From Hyphomonadaceae bacterium (lineage in GTDB: Bacteria; Pseudomonadota; Alphaproteobacteria; Caulobacterales; Aquidulcibacteraceae): DNA of 64,000 nucleotides. This document shows, in pieces, positions 45,836 to 55,031 of this stretch (the first letter of the stretch is position 1; every line of letters starts with the position of its first letter). The position numbers and the translations under genes are program-made. The notes beneath the pieces were generated by a model that saw nothing but the letters and a program-made list of their open reading frames with translations, did not search any database and had not been told where the DNA came from. The stretch spans positions 1 through 64,000 of the forward strand of contig JAIELK010000027.1 of NCBI GenBank assembly GCA_019753175.1, given 5' to 3'.

Positions 45836-46282
45836 TCAGAACCCTGTTGGTACGCCGGGGATCGGCACCCGGAACACAAACACCAGCAGCGCCCCGAACG
45901 CCACGACGAACGCCAGCTGGATCAGGTAAATTAGCAAGCCCTGCACATAGTTCGGCGCGCGGCCGTCACCGGTCTTGACCAGCGCGGAATAAATGAGCGG
46001 CGTGATCAGCAATCCGCCGATCAACGACACGCCCTGCGTCAGCATCACGTTTCCAGGGCTGACCATGCCCATGATCACGCCGAGCACCAAACCGAGAATG
46101 AAACCGGCGACGCCGGACGCAATCGCGCCCAAGATTGCGCTGCCGAACGTTGCGGCCGAGCCCATCACGATCCGCGAGCCCAACATGATGAGAAGCGCGC
46201 CGATCAGAGCTCCAATGGCGAGCCCGATGAGCAGTGCGATGATGCCGGCGACGCCGCCGGCGAGCATTGCTGTTGGATCCAT
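45836..46282 (-). CDS. Glycine-rich four-helix membrane protein of unknown function
   Basis: 148 residues from ATG 46282 (GGGGAAGAA upstream). The helices are rich in Gly and small residues: GGVAGIIALLIGLAIGALIGALL, SGVAGFILGLVLGVIMGMV, SLIGGLLITPLIYSALV, LIYLIQLAFVVAFGALLVFVF, resembling glycine-zipper packing. No catalytic motif is seen. It lies downstream of the DUF1499 gene and in the same direction, 84 bases away, so the two may form one unit. Confidence 0.75.
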   Translation of the reverse strand: MDPTAMLAGGVAGIIALLIGLAIGALIGALLIMLGSRIVMGSAATFGSAILGAIASGVAGFILGLVLGVIMGMVSPGNVMLTQGVSLIGGLLITPLIYSALVKTGDGRAPNYVQGLLIYLIQLAFVVAFGALLVFVFRVPIPGVPTGF

Positions 46283-46365
46283 GTTCTTCCCCTCCAAAGC
46301 GTAAGGCCGGCGCCAGGGCTAACGGAGAACAGCCCTGATCACAATCACAAATCAATCGGGGGCGG

Positions 46366-47220
46366 TCAGGTTGGGGTGTCGCCCAAACGGCGCTGCAGCT
46401 CCGCTAGATACGGCCGCATGCGCGCGGCGTTGGCGCCGAGGTCGGAGCCGCCGACGCGGCTGACGGAACGCACATCCACGCGCGAACCTTCGCCTTCCGG
46501 ACGCACGCGGATGACGATGTCGTCGGTGAAGCCGTACCAGAACGTGCTTGCTGACGCTTCGATGACACCCGCCTGCGCATCCGTGTAACCGATGACCCAG
46601 CCCTGCGCTTGCGCCGCGGCCAGCGCCTCATCCCAAGCGCGATCGGACGGGAGCGTGCTGATGACCGGGCCGATGTCGGCGTAGGCTTCTTGTTGCAGTT
46701 CTGTGAATGCGCGCCCTTCGCCGGTGCGCTTGTTCAAGAGATCGAGATCGTTCACGCCCGGCACCGCTGCGCGCGCTGCGATCGTCGCCTGCGAAAACGA
46801 CGGCGGGTCGATGAGATCGGTCGAGATGTCGTGAATCGGCGGAATGCTCTGCGCTTGCTGACGCACATGAGCGGCGTAGCCCAGCCCGAGCCCGGGGATC
46901 AGCAGCGCGACCAGCGCCGAAACGATGCCGCGTCGCGGCGTCGCGAACAGGGCCAGCAGCAGCGCTAGAATAGCCAATCCCGCCGCGCCCATCAGCACGA
47001 ACGCGCCGAGCCGGAAGGTCATCAGTCCGAAGCCGATGCGCCAGTCGAGCAAGCCGAACTTCGTGCCCAGCGCCGCAACCAGAAAGTAGACTGGCACGAG
47101 CAACGACACGATCAGCGCTAACCGCACGATGAAATCGCGAAACGCCGCCATGCTCGCCCCCTTTGGCTTTTCCATGTCAACCACGCGCGCGGGCGCAGGC
47201 GCCTCCGCCACGTTCGTCAC
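46366..47220 (-). CDS. DUF1499 domain membrane protein
   Basis: 284 residues. Three N-terminal helices (about 30-53, 60-90 and 96-115) anchor a periplasmic DUF1499 domain with PPSFSQATIA, the central DRAWDEALAAAQAQGWVIGY and the C-terminal block FWYGFTDDIVIRVRPEG followed by VSRVGGSDLGANAARMRPYL. The function of DUF1499 is not known; many occur in alphaproteobacteria and plants. It is preceded by the acyl-CoA ligase in the opposite order of transcription, so the ligase is downstream of neither. Confidence 0.88.
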   Translation of the reverse strand: MTNVAEAPAPARVVDMEKPKGASMAAFRDFIVRLALIVSLLVPVYFLVAALGTKFGLLDWRIGFGLMTFRLGAFVLMGAAGLAILALLLALFATPRRGIVSALVALLIPGLGLGYAAHVRQQAQSIPPIHDISTDLIDPPSFSQATIAARAAVPGVNDLDLLNKRTGEGRAFTELQQEAYADIGPVISTLPSDRAWDEALAAAQAQGWVIGYTDAQAGVIEASASTFWYGFTDDIVIRVRPEGEGSRVDVRSVSRVGGSDLGANAARMRPYLAELQRRLGDTPT

Positions 47221-47282
47221 CGGCGATGTCGGCGCCGGCTCCTCCGTCGATGCGGGACTTGGTGTCCCCGACGAAGGAGCAT

Positions 47283-48935
47283 CTACTCCCCCGCGGCGGC
47301 GCTCGGCAGCTGGTAGTCCTTGAAGGTTTCGCGCAGGGCGAGCTTGTTGATCTTGCCCGTGGCGCCGAGCGGAATCTTCTCAACGAACGCGACTTCGTCC
47401 GGCATCCACCATTTGGCGATCTTGCCTTCGAGAAAGCCGAGCAGTTGCTCGCGCGTCGGGTGCGCGCCGGGCTTGGGCTCGATGATCAACAGCGGCCGCT
47501 CATCCCACTTGGGATGGCGCACGCCAATGACCGCCGCATTGGCCACGCCCTCCGCGCCCACGGCGATGTTTTCAATGTCGATCGAACTGATCCACTCGCC
47601 GCCGGACTTGATCACGTCCTTGGCGCGGTCGGTGATCTGCATGTAACCGAGTTCATCGAGCGTCGCGACGTCGCCAGTGTCGAAGTAGCCGTCCGGTTCG
47701 AGGCACTCGCCCTTGTCGTTGCGCGCGCCGGCGTTCTTGAAGTAGGCGCGCGCCACCGAAGGCCCACGCACCAGCAACCGACCGAACGCCTTGCCGTCGT
47801 GCGGCTTCTCGCGGCCTTCGTCGTCAACGATCTTCAGGTCCACCGTGAACAGGGCCCGGCCCTGCTTCAGCTTGGTCTTGATGCGGGTTTCGTGATCGGC
47901 GGCCAAAGTTTCAGGCAGCAACTTGCCGATGGTGCCGATCGGGCTCATCTCGGTCATGCCCCAAGCGTGGATCACCTCGACGCCATAATCGTCCTCGAAC
48001 GCGCGGATCAGCGCTTCCGGCGCGGCCGAGCCGCCGATGGCGACGCGCTTCAATGTGCTCGGCTTCTGGTTGGTTTCGCGCAGGTAGTTGAGCAACATCA
48101 GCCACACGGTCGGCACCGCGGCCGTAAAGGTGACCCTCTCGCTCTCCAACAGTTCGTAGACGCTGGCGCCGTCGAGCTTGGCGCCCGGCATCACCAACTT
48201 GGCGCCGCACATCGGCGCGACAAACGCGATCGCCCACGCGTTGGCGTGGAACATCGGCACCACCGGCAACACCACATCGCTGGCCCCTGCGCCGAAGCAA
48301 TCGGCGCTGTTCGCCGCCATGGCGTGGATCATGTTCGAGCGATGCGAGTAAAGTACGCCCTTGGGATCGCCGGTCGTTCCCGACGTGTAGCAGAGGCCGC
48401 CCGCCGTGTTTTCGTCGAAGCCGCCCCATTGCGCCTCGGCGGAGTGGCCGGCGATGAAATCCTCGTAGGCGATCAGCGGCAGGCTTGACTGGGGAAGATG
48501 CGCTCGGTCGGTGAAGACGACATACGTCTTCACCGTGCTCAGCATCGGCGCGATCTTCTCGATGATCGGCGCGAACGTGAGGTCAAAGAACAGGATTTTG
48601 TCTTCGGCGTGGTTCATGATCCACGCGATCTGTTCGGGGAACAGCCGCGGGTTCACCGTGTGCAGCACGGCGCCCATGCCCATGGCGCCGTACCATGCTT
48701 CCAGATGGCGATCGGTATTCCACGCCAAGGTCGCTACCCGGTCGCCCAGCGCGATATTCGCGGCGCGGAGGGCGTTGGTCACCTGCTTGGCCCGGCGCCA
48801 GATTGCCCCATAGCTGGAGCGGGTGATCGGGCCTTCGACGGTGCGGGTGACTACCTCGCGGTGAGGAAAGCAGGCATTGGCGTGATCCAAGATCTTGTCG
48901 ACCGTGAGCGGCCAATCCTGCATGAGCCCTAACAT
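47283..48935 (-). CDS. Fatty-acid--CoA ligase (AlkK-like AMP-binding enzyme)
   Basis: 550 residues of the adenylate-forming family. Core motifs are YTSGTTGDPKGVLYSHRS (P-loop-like A3), GMTEMSPIGT (A5), YFDTGDVATLDELGYMQITDRAKDVIKSGGEWIS (A7-A8) and the catalytic Lys in PLGATGKINKL (A10). The order and length match medium- and long-chain acyl-CoA synthetases of the AlkK group. It activates fatty acids for beta-oxidation or lipid synthesis. Confidence 0.95.
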   Translation of the reverse strand: MLGLMQDWPLTVDKILDHANACFPHREVVTRTVEGPITRSSYGAIWRRAKQVTNALRAANIALGDRVATLAWNTDRHLEAWYGAMGMGAVLHTVNPRLFPEQIAWIMNHAEDKILFFDLTFAPIIEKIAPMLSTVKTYVVFTDRAHLPQSSLPLIAYEDFIAGHSAEAQWGGFDENTAGGLCYTSGTTGDPKGVLYSHRSNMIHAMAANSADCFGAGASDVVLPVVPMFHANAWAIAFVAPMCGAKLVMPGAKLDGASVYELLESERVTFTAAVPTVWLMLLNYLRETNQKPSTLKRVAIGGSAAPEALIRAFEDDYGVEVIHAWGMTEMSPIGTIGKLLPETLAADHETRIKTKLKQGRALFTVDLKIVDDEGREKPHDGKAFGRLLVRGPSVARAYFKNAGARNDKGECLEPDGYFDTGDVATLDELGYMQITDRAKDVIKSGGEWISSIDIENIAVGAEGVANAAVIGVRHPKWDERPLLIIEPKPGAHPTREQLLGFLEGKIAKWWMPDEVAFVEKIPLGATGKINKLALRETFKDYQLPSAAAGE

Positions 48936-49000
48936 TCGAACGACCTCCCGACTTTTTCGCCTTTAGACGATCTAAGCGGTCGCTTGGATGAATGGCAATG

Positions 49001-49333
49001 TTATGTGGGCGTGCGGGCGAAGGTCTCGGCCAATCTCGCCTGCAACGCCCGCGCGTCGACCGCGGGCGCGCCGAGCCAGGTCACGCGAAAAACACCGACA
49101 AATGTCGCCGGCGCCGCCAATCCCACATACCGCGCGGGGGCGACGCACTGGCGCGCAGGCGGCGGCCAAAGCGAAACCACAAGCGCGGTACGGTCTTGCG
49201 GCAGTGCGGCGCGATCAAGGCTGGCGGCGTCCGGCTCGTCGACCGCCCGCGCCAGCGCCCGCACCGGCCGCTGCGGCTTGGTTGGCGACGCCCGTAGCGC
49301 CCAGGCCGCCAAAGCGATGTCGAGTGCTCGCAT
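49001..49333 (-). CDS. Small protein of unknown function downstream of pdxH
   Basis: 110 residues from ATG 49333. The codons have the strong G/C third-position bias of neighbouring genes, which favours coding, but no motif or signal peptide is visible. It lies 37 bases downstream of pdxH in the same direction, with no terminator seen between, so it may end the antitoxin-toxin-pdxH transcript. It contains one Cys, in ARQCVAPARYVGLAAP. Confidence 0.5.
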   Translation of the reverse strand: MRALDIALAAWALRASPTKPQRPVRALARAVDEPDAASLDRAALPQDRTALVVSLWPPPARQCVAPARYVGLAAPATFVGVFRVTWLGAPAVDARALQARLAETFARTPT

Positions 49334-49369
49334 GGCATGCGCGATGGTTCGAGTCGGATTGCGGAAGGC

Positions 49370-50032
49370 TTAAGGGTAGAGCCTGCTTTTCGTCCACGCC
49401 GCGCCTTGCGCCGCGCGCGTGAACACCAGCCGGTCGTGCAGCCGGAACGGGCGGTCGCGCCAGAATTCTATCGACAACGGAACGATGCGGTAGCCGCGCC
49501 AGTGCAGTGGGCGCGGGATGTCGCCGATGCCGAATTTCAGCGCGTACTCGGCGATGCGTTTTTCCAGCGCCAGGCGATCTTCGAGCGGGCGCGATTGCGC
49601 GCTCGCCCAGGCGCCCAGGCGTGCGCCGCGATCGCGGCTCTGGAAATAAGCGTCGGCTTCGGCGTCGGAGACGAACGCGGCTTCCCCGCGTACGCGCACC
49701 TGCCGGCGTAGGCTTTTCCAATAGAAGCACAGCGCGGCCTTCGCATTGGCCTGCAATTGGTCGCCCTTGGCGCTCTCGGCGTTGGAATAGAAGACGAAGC
49801 CCGCCGCGTCGAAATCCTTCAACAGCACCATGCGCACATCGGGCGCGCCCGACGCATCGGCGGTGGCGAGCGCCATGGCGTTCGGATCGTTCGGTTCCTT
49901 TGCTTTCGCGTCCTTGAACCAGCGCGCAAACAAATCGAACGGCTCGTTTTCCGCGAACAAAGCCGCATCGTCCGGCGGCGGCGCGGCATCGGGATCGTAG
50001 CGCGGGGACGGGGGGATCAGCGGATCGGTCAT
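49370..50032 (-). CDS. pdxH: Pyridoxamine 5'-phosphate oxidase
   Basis: 220 residues. FMN-binding blocks are visible: [34 protein letters not shown], then [28 protein letters not shown], and the C-terminal [13 protein letters not shown] with WTKSRLYP. It makes pyridoxal phosphate. Its ATG overlaps the toxin stop codon (ATGA), so it is translationally coupled to the toxin-antitoxin pair upstream. Confidence 0.97.
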   Translation of the reverse strand: MTDPLIPPSPRYDPDAAPPPDDAALFAENEPFDLFARWFKDAKAKEPNDPNAMALATADASGAPDVRMVLLKDFDAAGFVFYSNAESAKGDQLQANAKAALCFYWKSLRRQVRVRGEAAFVSDAEADAYFQSRDRGARLGAWASAQSRPLEDRLALEKRIAEYALKFGIGDIPRPLHWRGYRIVPLSIEFWRDRPFRLHDRLVFTRAAQGAAWTKSRLYP

Positions 50033-50448
50033 AAAGAGCGCACGAATGGATGGTGTGGCGAGGCGCGCGCAAGCAAGCTGGCGTCGAGCGTCACCAGGGT
50101 CGCCTGCTCGCGCTCGGCAAGCGCAACAAACAGGCAGTCCTTCAACGGATGCTTCAGATCGAGCGCGATTTCTTCGGCGCGCGCCTGCACTTGCGCGTCG
50201 GGCACAAGCGCAATCCCCGCGCTGCCGAAAAACGAGCGGGCATCCTCGAGCGCGCCTTCGGCCGATACTCGTTCAATTCCGCCGATTCTATATCGCCGCG
50301 TGATTGCGGAAGCGACTTCCAGCGCGAGCAATTGCGGCGCGGTGGCGACATCGGCTTGTTCAAGCAGTTCGGACACCGCATCTGACTCCGCTTCACGCAA
50401 GAATAGTTTTGCTATGATTGAGGAATCCGGGACAAGAACTCCAATCAA
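50029..50448 (-). CDS. PIN-domain toxin (VapC/FitB-like ribonuclease)
   Basis: 139 residues. The acidic PIN residues are Asp 8 in VLVPDSSII, Glu 44 in [10 protein letters not shown], Asp 104 in [10 protein letters not shown] and Asp 122 in LVTLDASLL, the standard set for a metal-dependent RNase. Its start overlaps the antitoxin stop by four bases, and its stop overlaps the pdxH start. It would cleave RNA when not bound by the antitoxin. The specific target is unknown. Confidence 0.92.
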   Translation of the reverse strand: MIGVLVPDSSIIAKLFLREAESDAVSELLEQADVATAPQLLALEVASAITRRYRIGGIERVSAEGALEDARSFFGSAGIALVPDAQVQARAEEIALDLKHPLKDCLFVALAEREQATLVTLDASLLARASPHHPFVRSL

Positions 50449-50693
50449 GCGTCAGGCTCCCCGTCGCGCTCGGCCCGGATGCCGGGCGTGCTGTCAGGGA
50501 GGATGCCGTATTTCTTTTCTTGCGAGGCGCGAAGTCGATCGAGCCGGCGCAGCCAATAGCGCCGGACACGCTTTTGCTCTTCAGCCAGAGTCTGGCGCAG
50601 TTCCTCCTCAAGGCTCACACCTTTGCTCGCCGCCCGCTGGCGATAAAAGGCGACCAGATGCTCACTGACGTCCCTGATCTTCAGCTCAGCCAT
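50445..50693 (-). CDS. FitA/VapB-like antitoxin
   Basis: 82 residues from ATG 50693. The first 40 (MAELKIRDVSEHLVAFYRQR and ASKGVSLEEELRQTL) form the ribbon-helix-helix DNA-binding domain of FitA-type antitoxins. The rest is a charged helix and a tail that would block the toxin active site. It begins at, or within a few bases of, the predicted transcription start, suggesting a leaderless message. The palindrome upstream is a good candidate operator for it. Confidence 0.88.
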   Translation of the reverse strand: MAELKIRDVSEHLVAFYRQRAASKGVSLEEELRQTLAEEQKRVRRYWLRRLDRLRASQEKKYGILPDSTPGIRAERDGEPDA

Positions 50694-50699
50694 GTACCC

Positions 50700-50728
50700 T
50701 CTATACCATGGATCGCGCACCCCATCAA
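50700..50728 (-). promoter_or_regulatory. Promoter of the antitoxin-toxin-pdxH operon
   Basis: On the minus strand TTGATG (50728-50723) and TATAGA (50705-50700) are separated by exactly 17 bases. The -10 box ends only six bases before the antitoxin ATG, so the message should be leaderless or nearly so. Confidence 0.65.
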
Positions 50729-50736
50729 TGACCCCT

Positions 50737-50752
50737 TGACCCCATGGGGTCA
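50737..50752. promoter_or_regulatory. 16-base perfect palindrome, probable operator
   Basis: TGACCCCATGGGGTCA is fully symmetric and sits just upstream of the -35 box of the toxin-antitoxin promoter. A further GGGGTCA half-site lies next to it on the minus strand (complement at 50730-50736). Autoregulation by the antitoxin-toxin complex is the likely use; it is also about 40 bases ahead of aroC. Confidence 0.65.
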
Positions 50753-50789
50753 GGCTCGTTGAATGCCGCCAACTTGGAAACACCTGCCC

Positions 50790-51884
<1,095 letters not shown>

Positions 51885-51889
51885 CGCAC

Positions 51890-52543
51890 CTAGCCGGCGC
51901 GCGGGTGCTCCTGATCGTAGTGCTCGATGTCTGGTCCGCAGCCCTCTACGTCGCCCACGCGGAAATCGACGGTTTCAATCCCCAGACTTGCATTTGCCGG
52001 ATCGTTGCCTTCGAGCGGCAGCGCAATGTCTAACTCGAACCGGTTTTCGCCAGCGACAGCGGGTGCAACGAATGTGTGGGTTATCGCCAAGAATGGATCG
52101 GATGCGGTAGCGCTGTCGGTCCACGTTTCGCTCTGCCGTCCTGCGAACGACATGCGCGTGGTCCCGTTTACCCCTGCAATGAAGCCTCGGACTGTGATCG
52201 AGATCGGCTTTCCCACAATGCTCGGCGGCGCGATGAACACGCCGACCGCGTGCCCGCGGCCGGGTCGCGGCGGCCCTTCAGTCACGGCGCCAGGTGTGTA
52301 TGCGCCGCCAGGTCCCGGGCGCGTGACCGGCGCGCCGCGCAAATGAGCGACCATATTGTCGAACAAATAGGACGCAGCACAACCCGCCGGCGACATTGTC
52401 ATCTGCGTCGGCGTTGCGGTGGCGCCGATGAAGCCAAGCCTGCCATCGCGCACAGCTTCTTGGCTTGGGCCCTCGCTCGACGGTCCGCACCCTACGAGCG
52501 TCAGCGTTACGGCCACTGCCGCGTTTCGCGCAGTCTTATTCAT
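51890..52543 (-). CDS. Putative lipoprotein of unknown function
   Basis: 217 residues from ATG 52543. The lipobox LVGC follows a short signal peptide. The mature part is mostly beta in character, rich in Gly, Pro and Thr (TRPGPGGAYTPGAVTEG, VGKPISITVRGFIAGVNGTTRMSF), with two further cysteines (AGCAAS and VEGCGPD). It resembles a carbohydrate- or jelly-roll-type fold in general layout only. I do not recognise the family. It is convergent with aroC, whose stop is six bases away. Confidence 0.75.
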   Translation of the reverse strand: MNKTARNAAVAVTLTLVGCGPSSEGPSQEAVRDGRLGFIGATATPTQMTMSPAGCAASYLFDNMVAHLRGAPVTRPGPGGAYTPGAVTEGPPRPGRGHAVGVFIAPPSIVGKPISITVRGFIAGVNGTTRMSFAGRQSETWTDSATASDPFLAITHTFVAPAVAGENRFELDIALPLEGNDPANASLGIETVDFRVGDVEGCGPDIEHYDQEHPRAG

Positions 52544-52642
52544 CTCTGATCCTCGCAGCGGCATCTCAAGGCGCAGCTAATCGTCCGCAAAAGCCGATGA
52601 CAAGGGGGGCGGAAGCAAAGCCGCACCAACAACGCAATCCGG

Positions 52643-53980
52643 CTAATTCAATGCGCCCGCGCGCGCCACGATGTGCGCAGCGATGAGGTCGACCACCTCG
52701 GGCTGATCGAAGTACGTCGTGTGGATGAGGCTGTCCCAAGTCATCGCATCGGTGGCGAGATCAGTCAGCGGCGCGTTACTGTCGGCGCCGACTGTAAACA
52801 ACGACCAACGATACTTGTCGATCAGCTTGTCGGCCGATGCGGCCGCGGCGGCCTGCATGCGCTGCACCACCTCCCCCTCGAGTTTGCGGCTCTCGGTCTG
52901 ATGCGTGTGCGATTCAGTCGATACCTGCCCCAAGAACTGATCGCCGTCGCGGCCCATGGCGATGCCGCGCAACACGCCGCCAACCCAGCCATTGACCGGT
53001 CGGCGTACGCCGATCTCGGCAACGCCGCCGACAATGAAGCGATAGCCAAGATAGACGGCGACGAACACGATCGGCGCGATCAGCAACCCCAGCATGATCG
53101 ACGCGAATATGTCGACGCCTCGTCCCGCGCTCGCTGTCGTATCGACACCAAATGCATCAAACCAGCCAACTGCGTAGAGGCTTGGCAGGATCAGCGACAC
53201 CACGATCACCGCAAAGACGCCCCATGAGATTGCGGCCGAACGCGAGCCGCGAAACAGTGCGCCTTCGGGAAATGGCTCGATCGGCAGTTCTTCGACGCGT
53301 CGCAAAAATGAGATGGCTTCGTCGTTCTCGTGCCAGATGGCGTACATCGGGCGCTCAGTCGCGACCGCTTTGCGCGGCCGAAGGATACGCCGCGCGCCTC
53401 GTCGCGACATTGACAGCATGAAGAGACTACACAGCCCAACAATGGCTATCAGCACGAGAAAACCCGCAACGTTCTCAGTCAAATCGCCGTTGACCCAAGC
53501 GCCAAGAGCAAGCACCGGCACGGCGACGATGCTGCCCCAGGTCAGCGCCAGAAATAGCATGCCGGCGAGCGTCTGCAGAAAGCCGGCGCGCAGAGCGAGG
53601 AAGGGCGTGCCAACCGTGATCAAGCTGTGCATCGGCTCGTTCTTGCGGCGCTTCATGCCCCAGCGCAGATGGAGCGCCGCTTCATTGGCGACGTTGCCGC
53701 CATGGCTATGACCGATCACGTGGACGCTCTCGTATTGACCGCCGAGCCGCTTGAGCAGCGGCGCCAAGCGTTCGGCGCCGCGCTCGCGCTCGGCCGCGCT
53801 GTTGGCGCCCGACCACAGATGCGGGTGGATATCGACGTCCAGCCCGGAGGCGGCGAGTTTCGCGCTCAGCGCCTGCACGAACGACGACCCGCGCTGAAAC
53901 CATTTCGGCCCGTCGAGCGTGGTTGCCGTATCTCCCGTGCCGTGAACCGTTACGACAGCGATCTTGCCTTCGCGCGCCAT
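52643..53980 (-). CDS. Alpha/beta-hydrolase-like protein with membrane helices
   Basis: 445 residues from ATG 53980 (AGGGGGCTCC upstream); the frame extends another 100 codons without coding character. The N-terminal third is a lipase-like fold: VVTVHGTGDTATT, then the nucleophile elbow VIGHSHGGNVANEA (Ser in GHSHG). After that come four hydrophobic stretches in two pairs (about 145-215 and 260-345), with Arg-rich loops between. The last 100 residues hold YFDQPEVVDLIAAHIV, where a His could complete the triad. The substrate is unknown; lipase or esterase activity at the membrane is inferred. Confidence 0.72.
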   Translation of the reverse strand: MAREGKIAVVTVHGTGDTATTLDGPKWFQRGSSFVQALSAKLAASGLDVDIHPHLWSGANSAAERERGAERLAPLLKRLGGQYESVHVIGHSHGGNVANEAALHLRWGMKRRKNEPMHSLITVGTPFLALRAGFLQTLAGMLFLALTWGSIVAVPVLALGAWVNGDLTENVAGFLVLIAIVGLCSLFMLSMSRRGARRILRPRKAVATERPMYAIWHENDEAISFLRRVEELPIEPFPEGALFRGSRSAAISWGVFAVIVVSLILPSLYAVGWFDAFGVDTTASAGRGVDIFASIMLGLLIAPIVFVAVYLGYRFIVGGVAEIGVRRPVNGWVGGVLRGIAMGRDGDQFLGQVSTESHTHQTESRKLEGEVVQRMQAAAAASADKLIDKYRWSLFTVGADSNAPLTDLATDAMTWDSLIHTTYFDQPEVVDLIAAHIVARAGALN

Positions 53981-54110
53981 GGAGCCCCCTCTCGCACTGT
54001 TAGACGACCGACATGGCGGGTTTTCAATCTCGATTTCGCGACGGCGGCTTTGATCGGCGACCCGTTTTAGGGTATTGTGCATCGGCAATTCTGCCAGATG
54101 GGGAATGCGG

Positions 54111-54551
54111 ATGCCGAGGCTCGACGTGGCGGTGCTCACACTGCGCTCCGCCATGACGACGGTTGGCGGGTGGATGGCGCGGCTCCGGACTGACGCTGCG
54201 CTACGCGAACGCACCCTCTCGCATGCCGCTTTTGCCGCCATCTTTGCGTTTGGTGTCGTCGCGATCGATCGGATCATCACCGGCGGCGCCGATTGGCAGT
54301 TTGGCCCGGACCAAGCCTACGCGATGGCGCCCAGCCCATCGCCCGTGTTCATGCCGGTCGAACATCGTGCGTCGCCGCCCGCGGTAGCCGACGAAGAGCC
54401 CGCCGCCGAGGCCATCGTCGAGGTGGACTACAGCTTTACCACCGAGGTTCTGCTAGGCGGTCCACTGCCCGAGAATGATGCGGCCAAGCACGCATCGGAT
54501 AGCGCGAACATTGACAGCGAAGCTGGGAGCGTGACGGCGATCAAGAAATAG
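54111..54551 (+). CDS. Single-helix membrane protein of unknown function
   Basis: 146 residues from ATG 54111; an ATG six bases earlier is also possible. A basic N-terminus precedes one membrane helix (AAFAAIFAFGVVAIDRII), then an acidic Pro/Ala/Glu-rich periplasmic tail ending in SVTAIKK. No motif is recognised. It is followed after 24 bases by a secreted-protein gene in the same direction, so the two may be cotranscribed. Confidence 0.6.
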   Translation: MPRLDVAVLTLRSAMTTVGGWMARLRTDAALRERTLSHAAFAAIFAFGVVAIDRIITGGADWQFGPDQAYAMAPSPSPVFMPVEHRASPPAVADEEPAAEAIVEVDYSFTTEVLLGGPLPENDAAKHASDSANIDSEAGSVTAIKK

Positions 54552-54575
54552 TCTTGTCTCTTTGGGAGAGTATGC

Positions 54576-55031
54576 ATGAGCCACCGTCGTTTAGCCGTGT
54601 TCGTCTGCGCCGCCGTAGCGCTGGCCGTCGGTGGGTTCGCGGCAGCTCAGCCCCGAGGTGAGAATTTTGAATCCCTCCAGCGCTTCGCCGATAGCCCCGC
54701 GCTGAGCCGTGCGCTGGACAGAACGCTCGCCGACCCCGCCTTGCACGAACGGGTCATGGCCAATCCGCAAGCGCTGCTCCGCATGGCCCGCCTCTCCGTG
54801 CCGGAGGGGTTGGAGGTGCAGACGTTTGAGCCGGGCCGATTGTTCGAAGAGCCGTTGCCGCGCATCGAACTTACGCGCTGCCGGCGGGTCTACTATTGCG
54901 AGTATGACGACCGCCAACTCGATCCCGACAACAACATCCCCGTTTGCCAGCTCAAGGAAAGCGAGCTTTGCCTGGGCTTTCGGGTGATCGACCGCCGGCC
55001 GCCGCCTGGCTTCTTTCCTCCGATACGCTAA
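54576..55031 (+). CDS. Secreted Cys-rich protein with a nitrile-hydratase-leader-like segment
   Basis: 151 residues (GGGAGAG ahead of the ATG). The signal peptide ends at GGFAAAQ. Residues 40-85, running DRTLADPALHERVMANPQAL and then LRMARLSVPEGLEVQTFE, resemble the leader domain of nitrile-hydratase-type RiPP precursors, with the usual aDPxxxxxLxxxPxxxLxxxxxxxPxGxxV pattern. After it comes a Cys-containing tail (RCRRVYYCEYDD, VCQLKESELCLGF). A Sec signal before such a domain is unusual. Function is unknown, and no maturation enzyme is next to it. It ends over the last bases of the convergent methyltransferase gene. Confidence 0.62.
   Translation: MSHRRLAVFVCAAVALAVGGFAAAQPRGENFESLQRFADSPALSRALDRTLADPALHERVMANPQALLRMARLSVPEGLEVQTFEPGRLFEEPLPRIELTRCRRVYYCEYDDRQLDPDNNIPVCQLKESELCLGFRVIDRRPPPGFFPPIR

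Noticed and set aside
47163-48488. 441-codon plus-strand frame
   Set aside because: It is fully antisense to the acyl-CoA ligase, has no family motifs and reflects the high-GC third-position effect.
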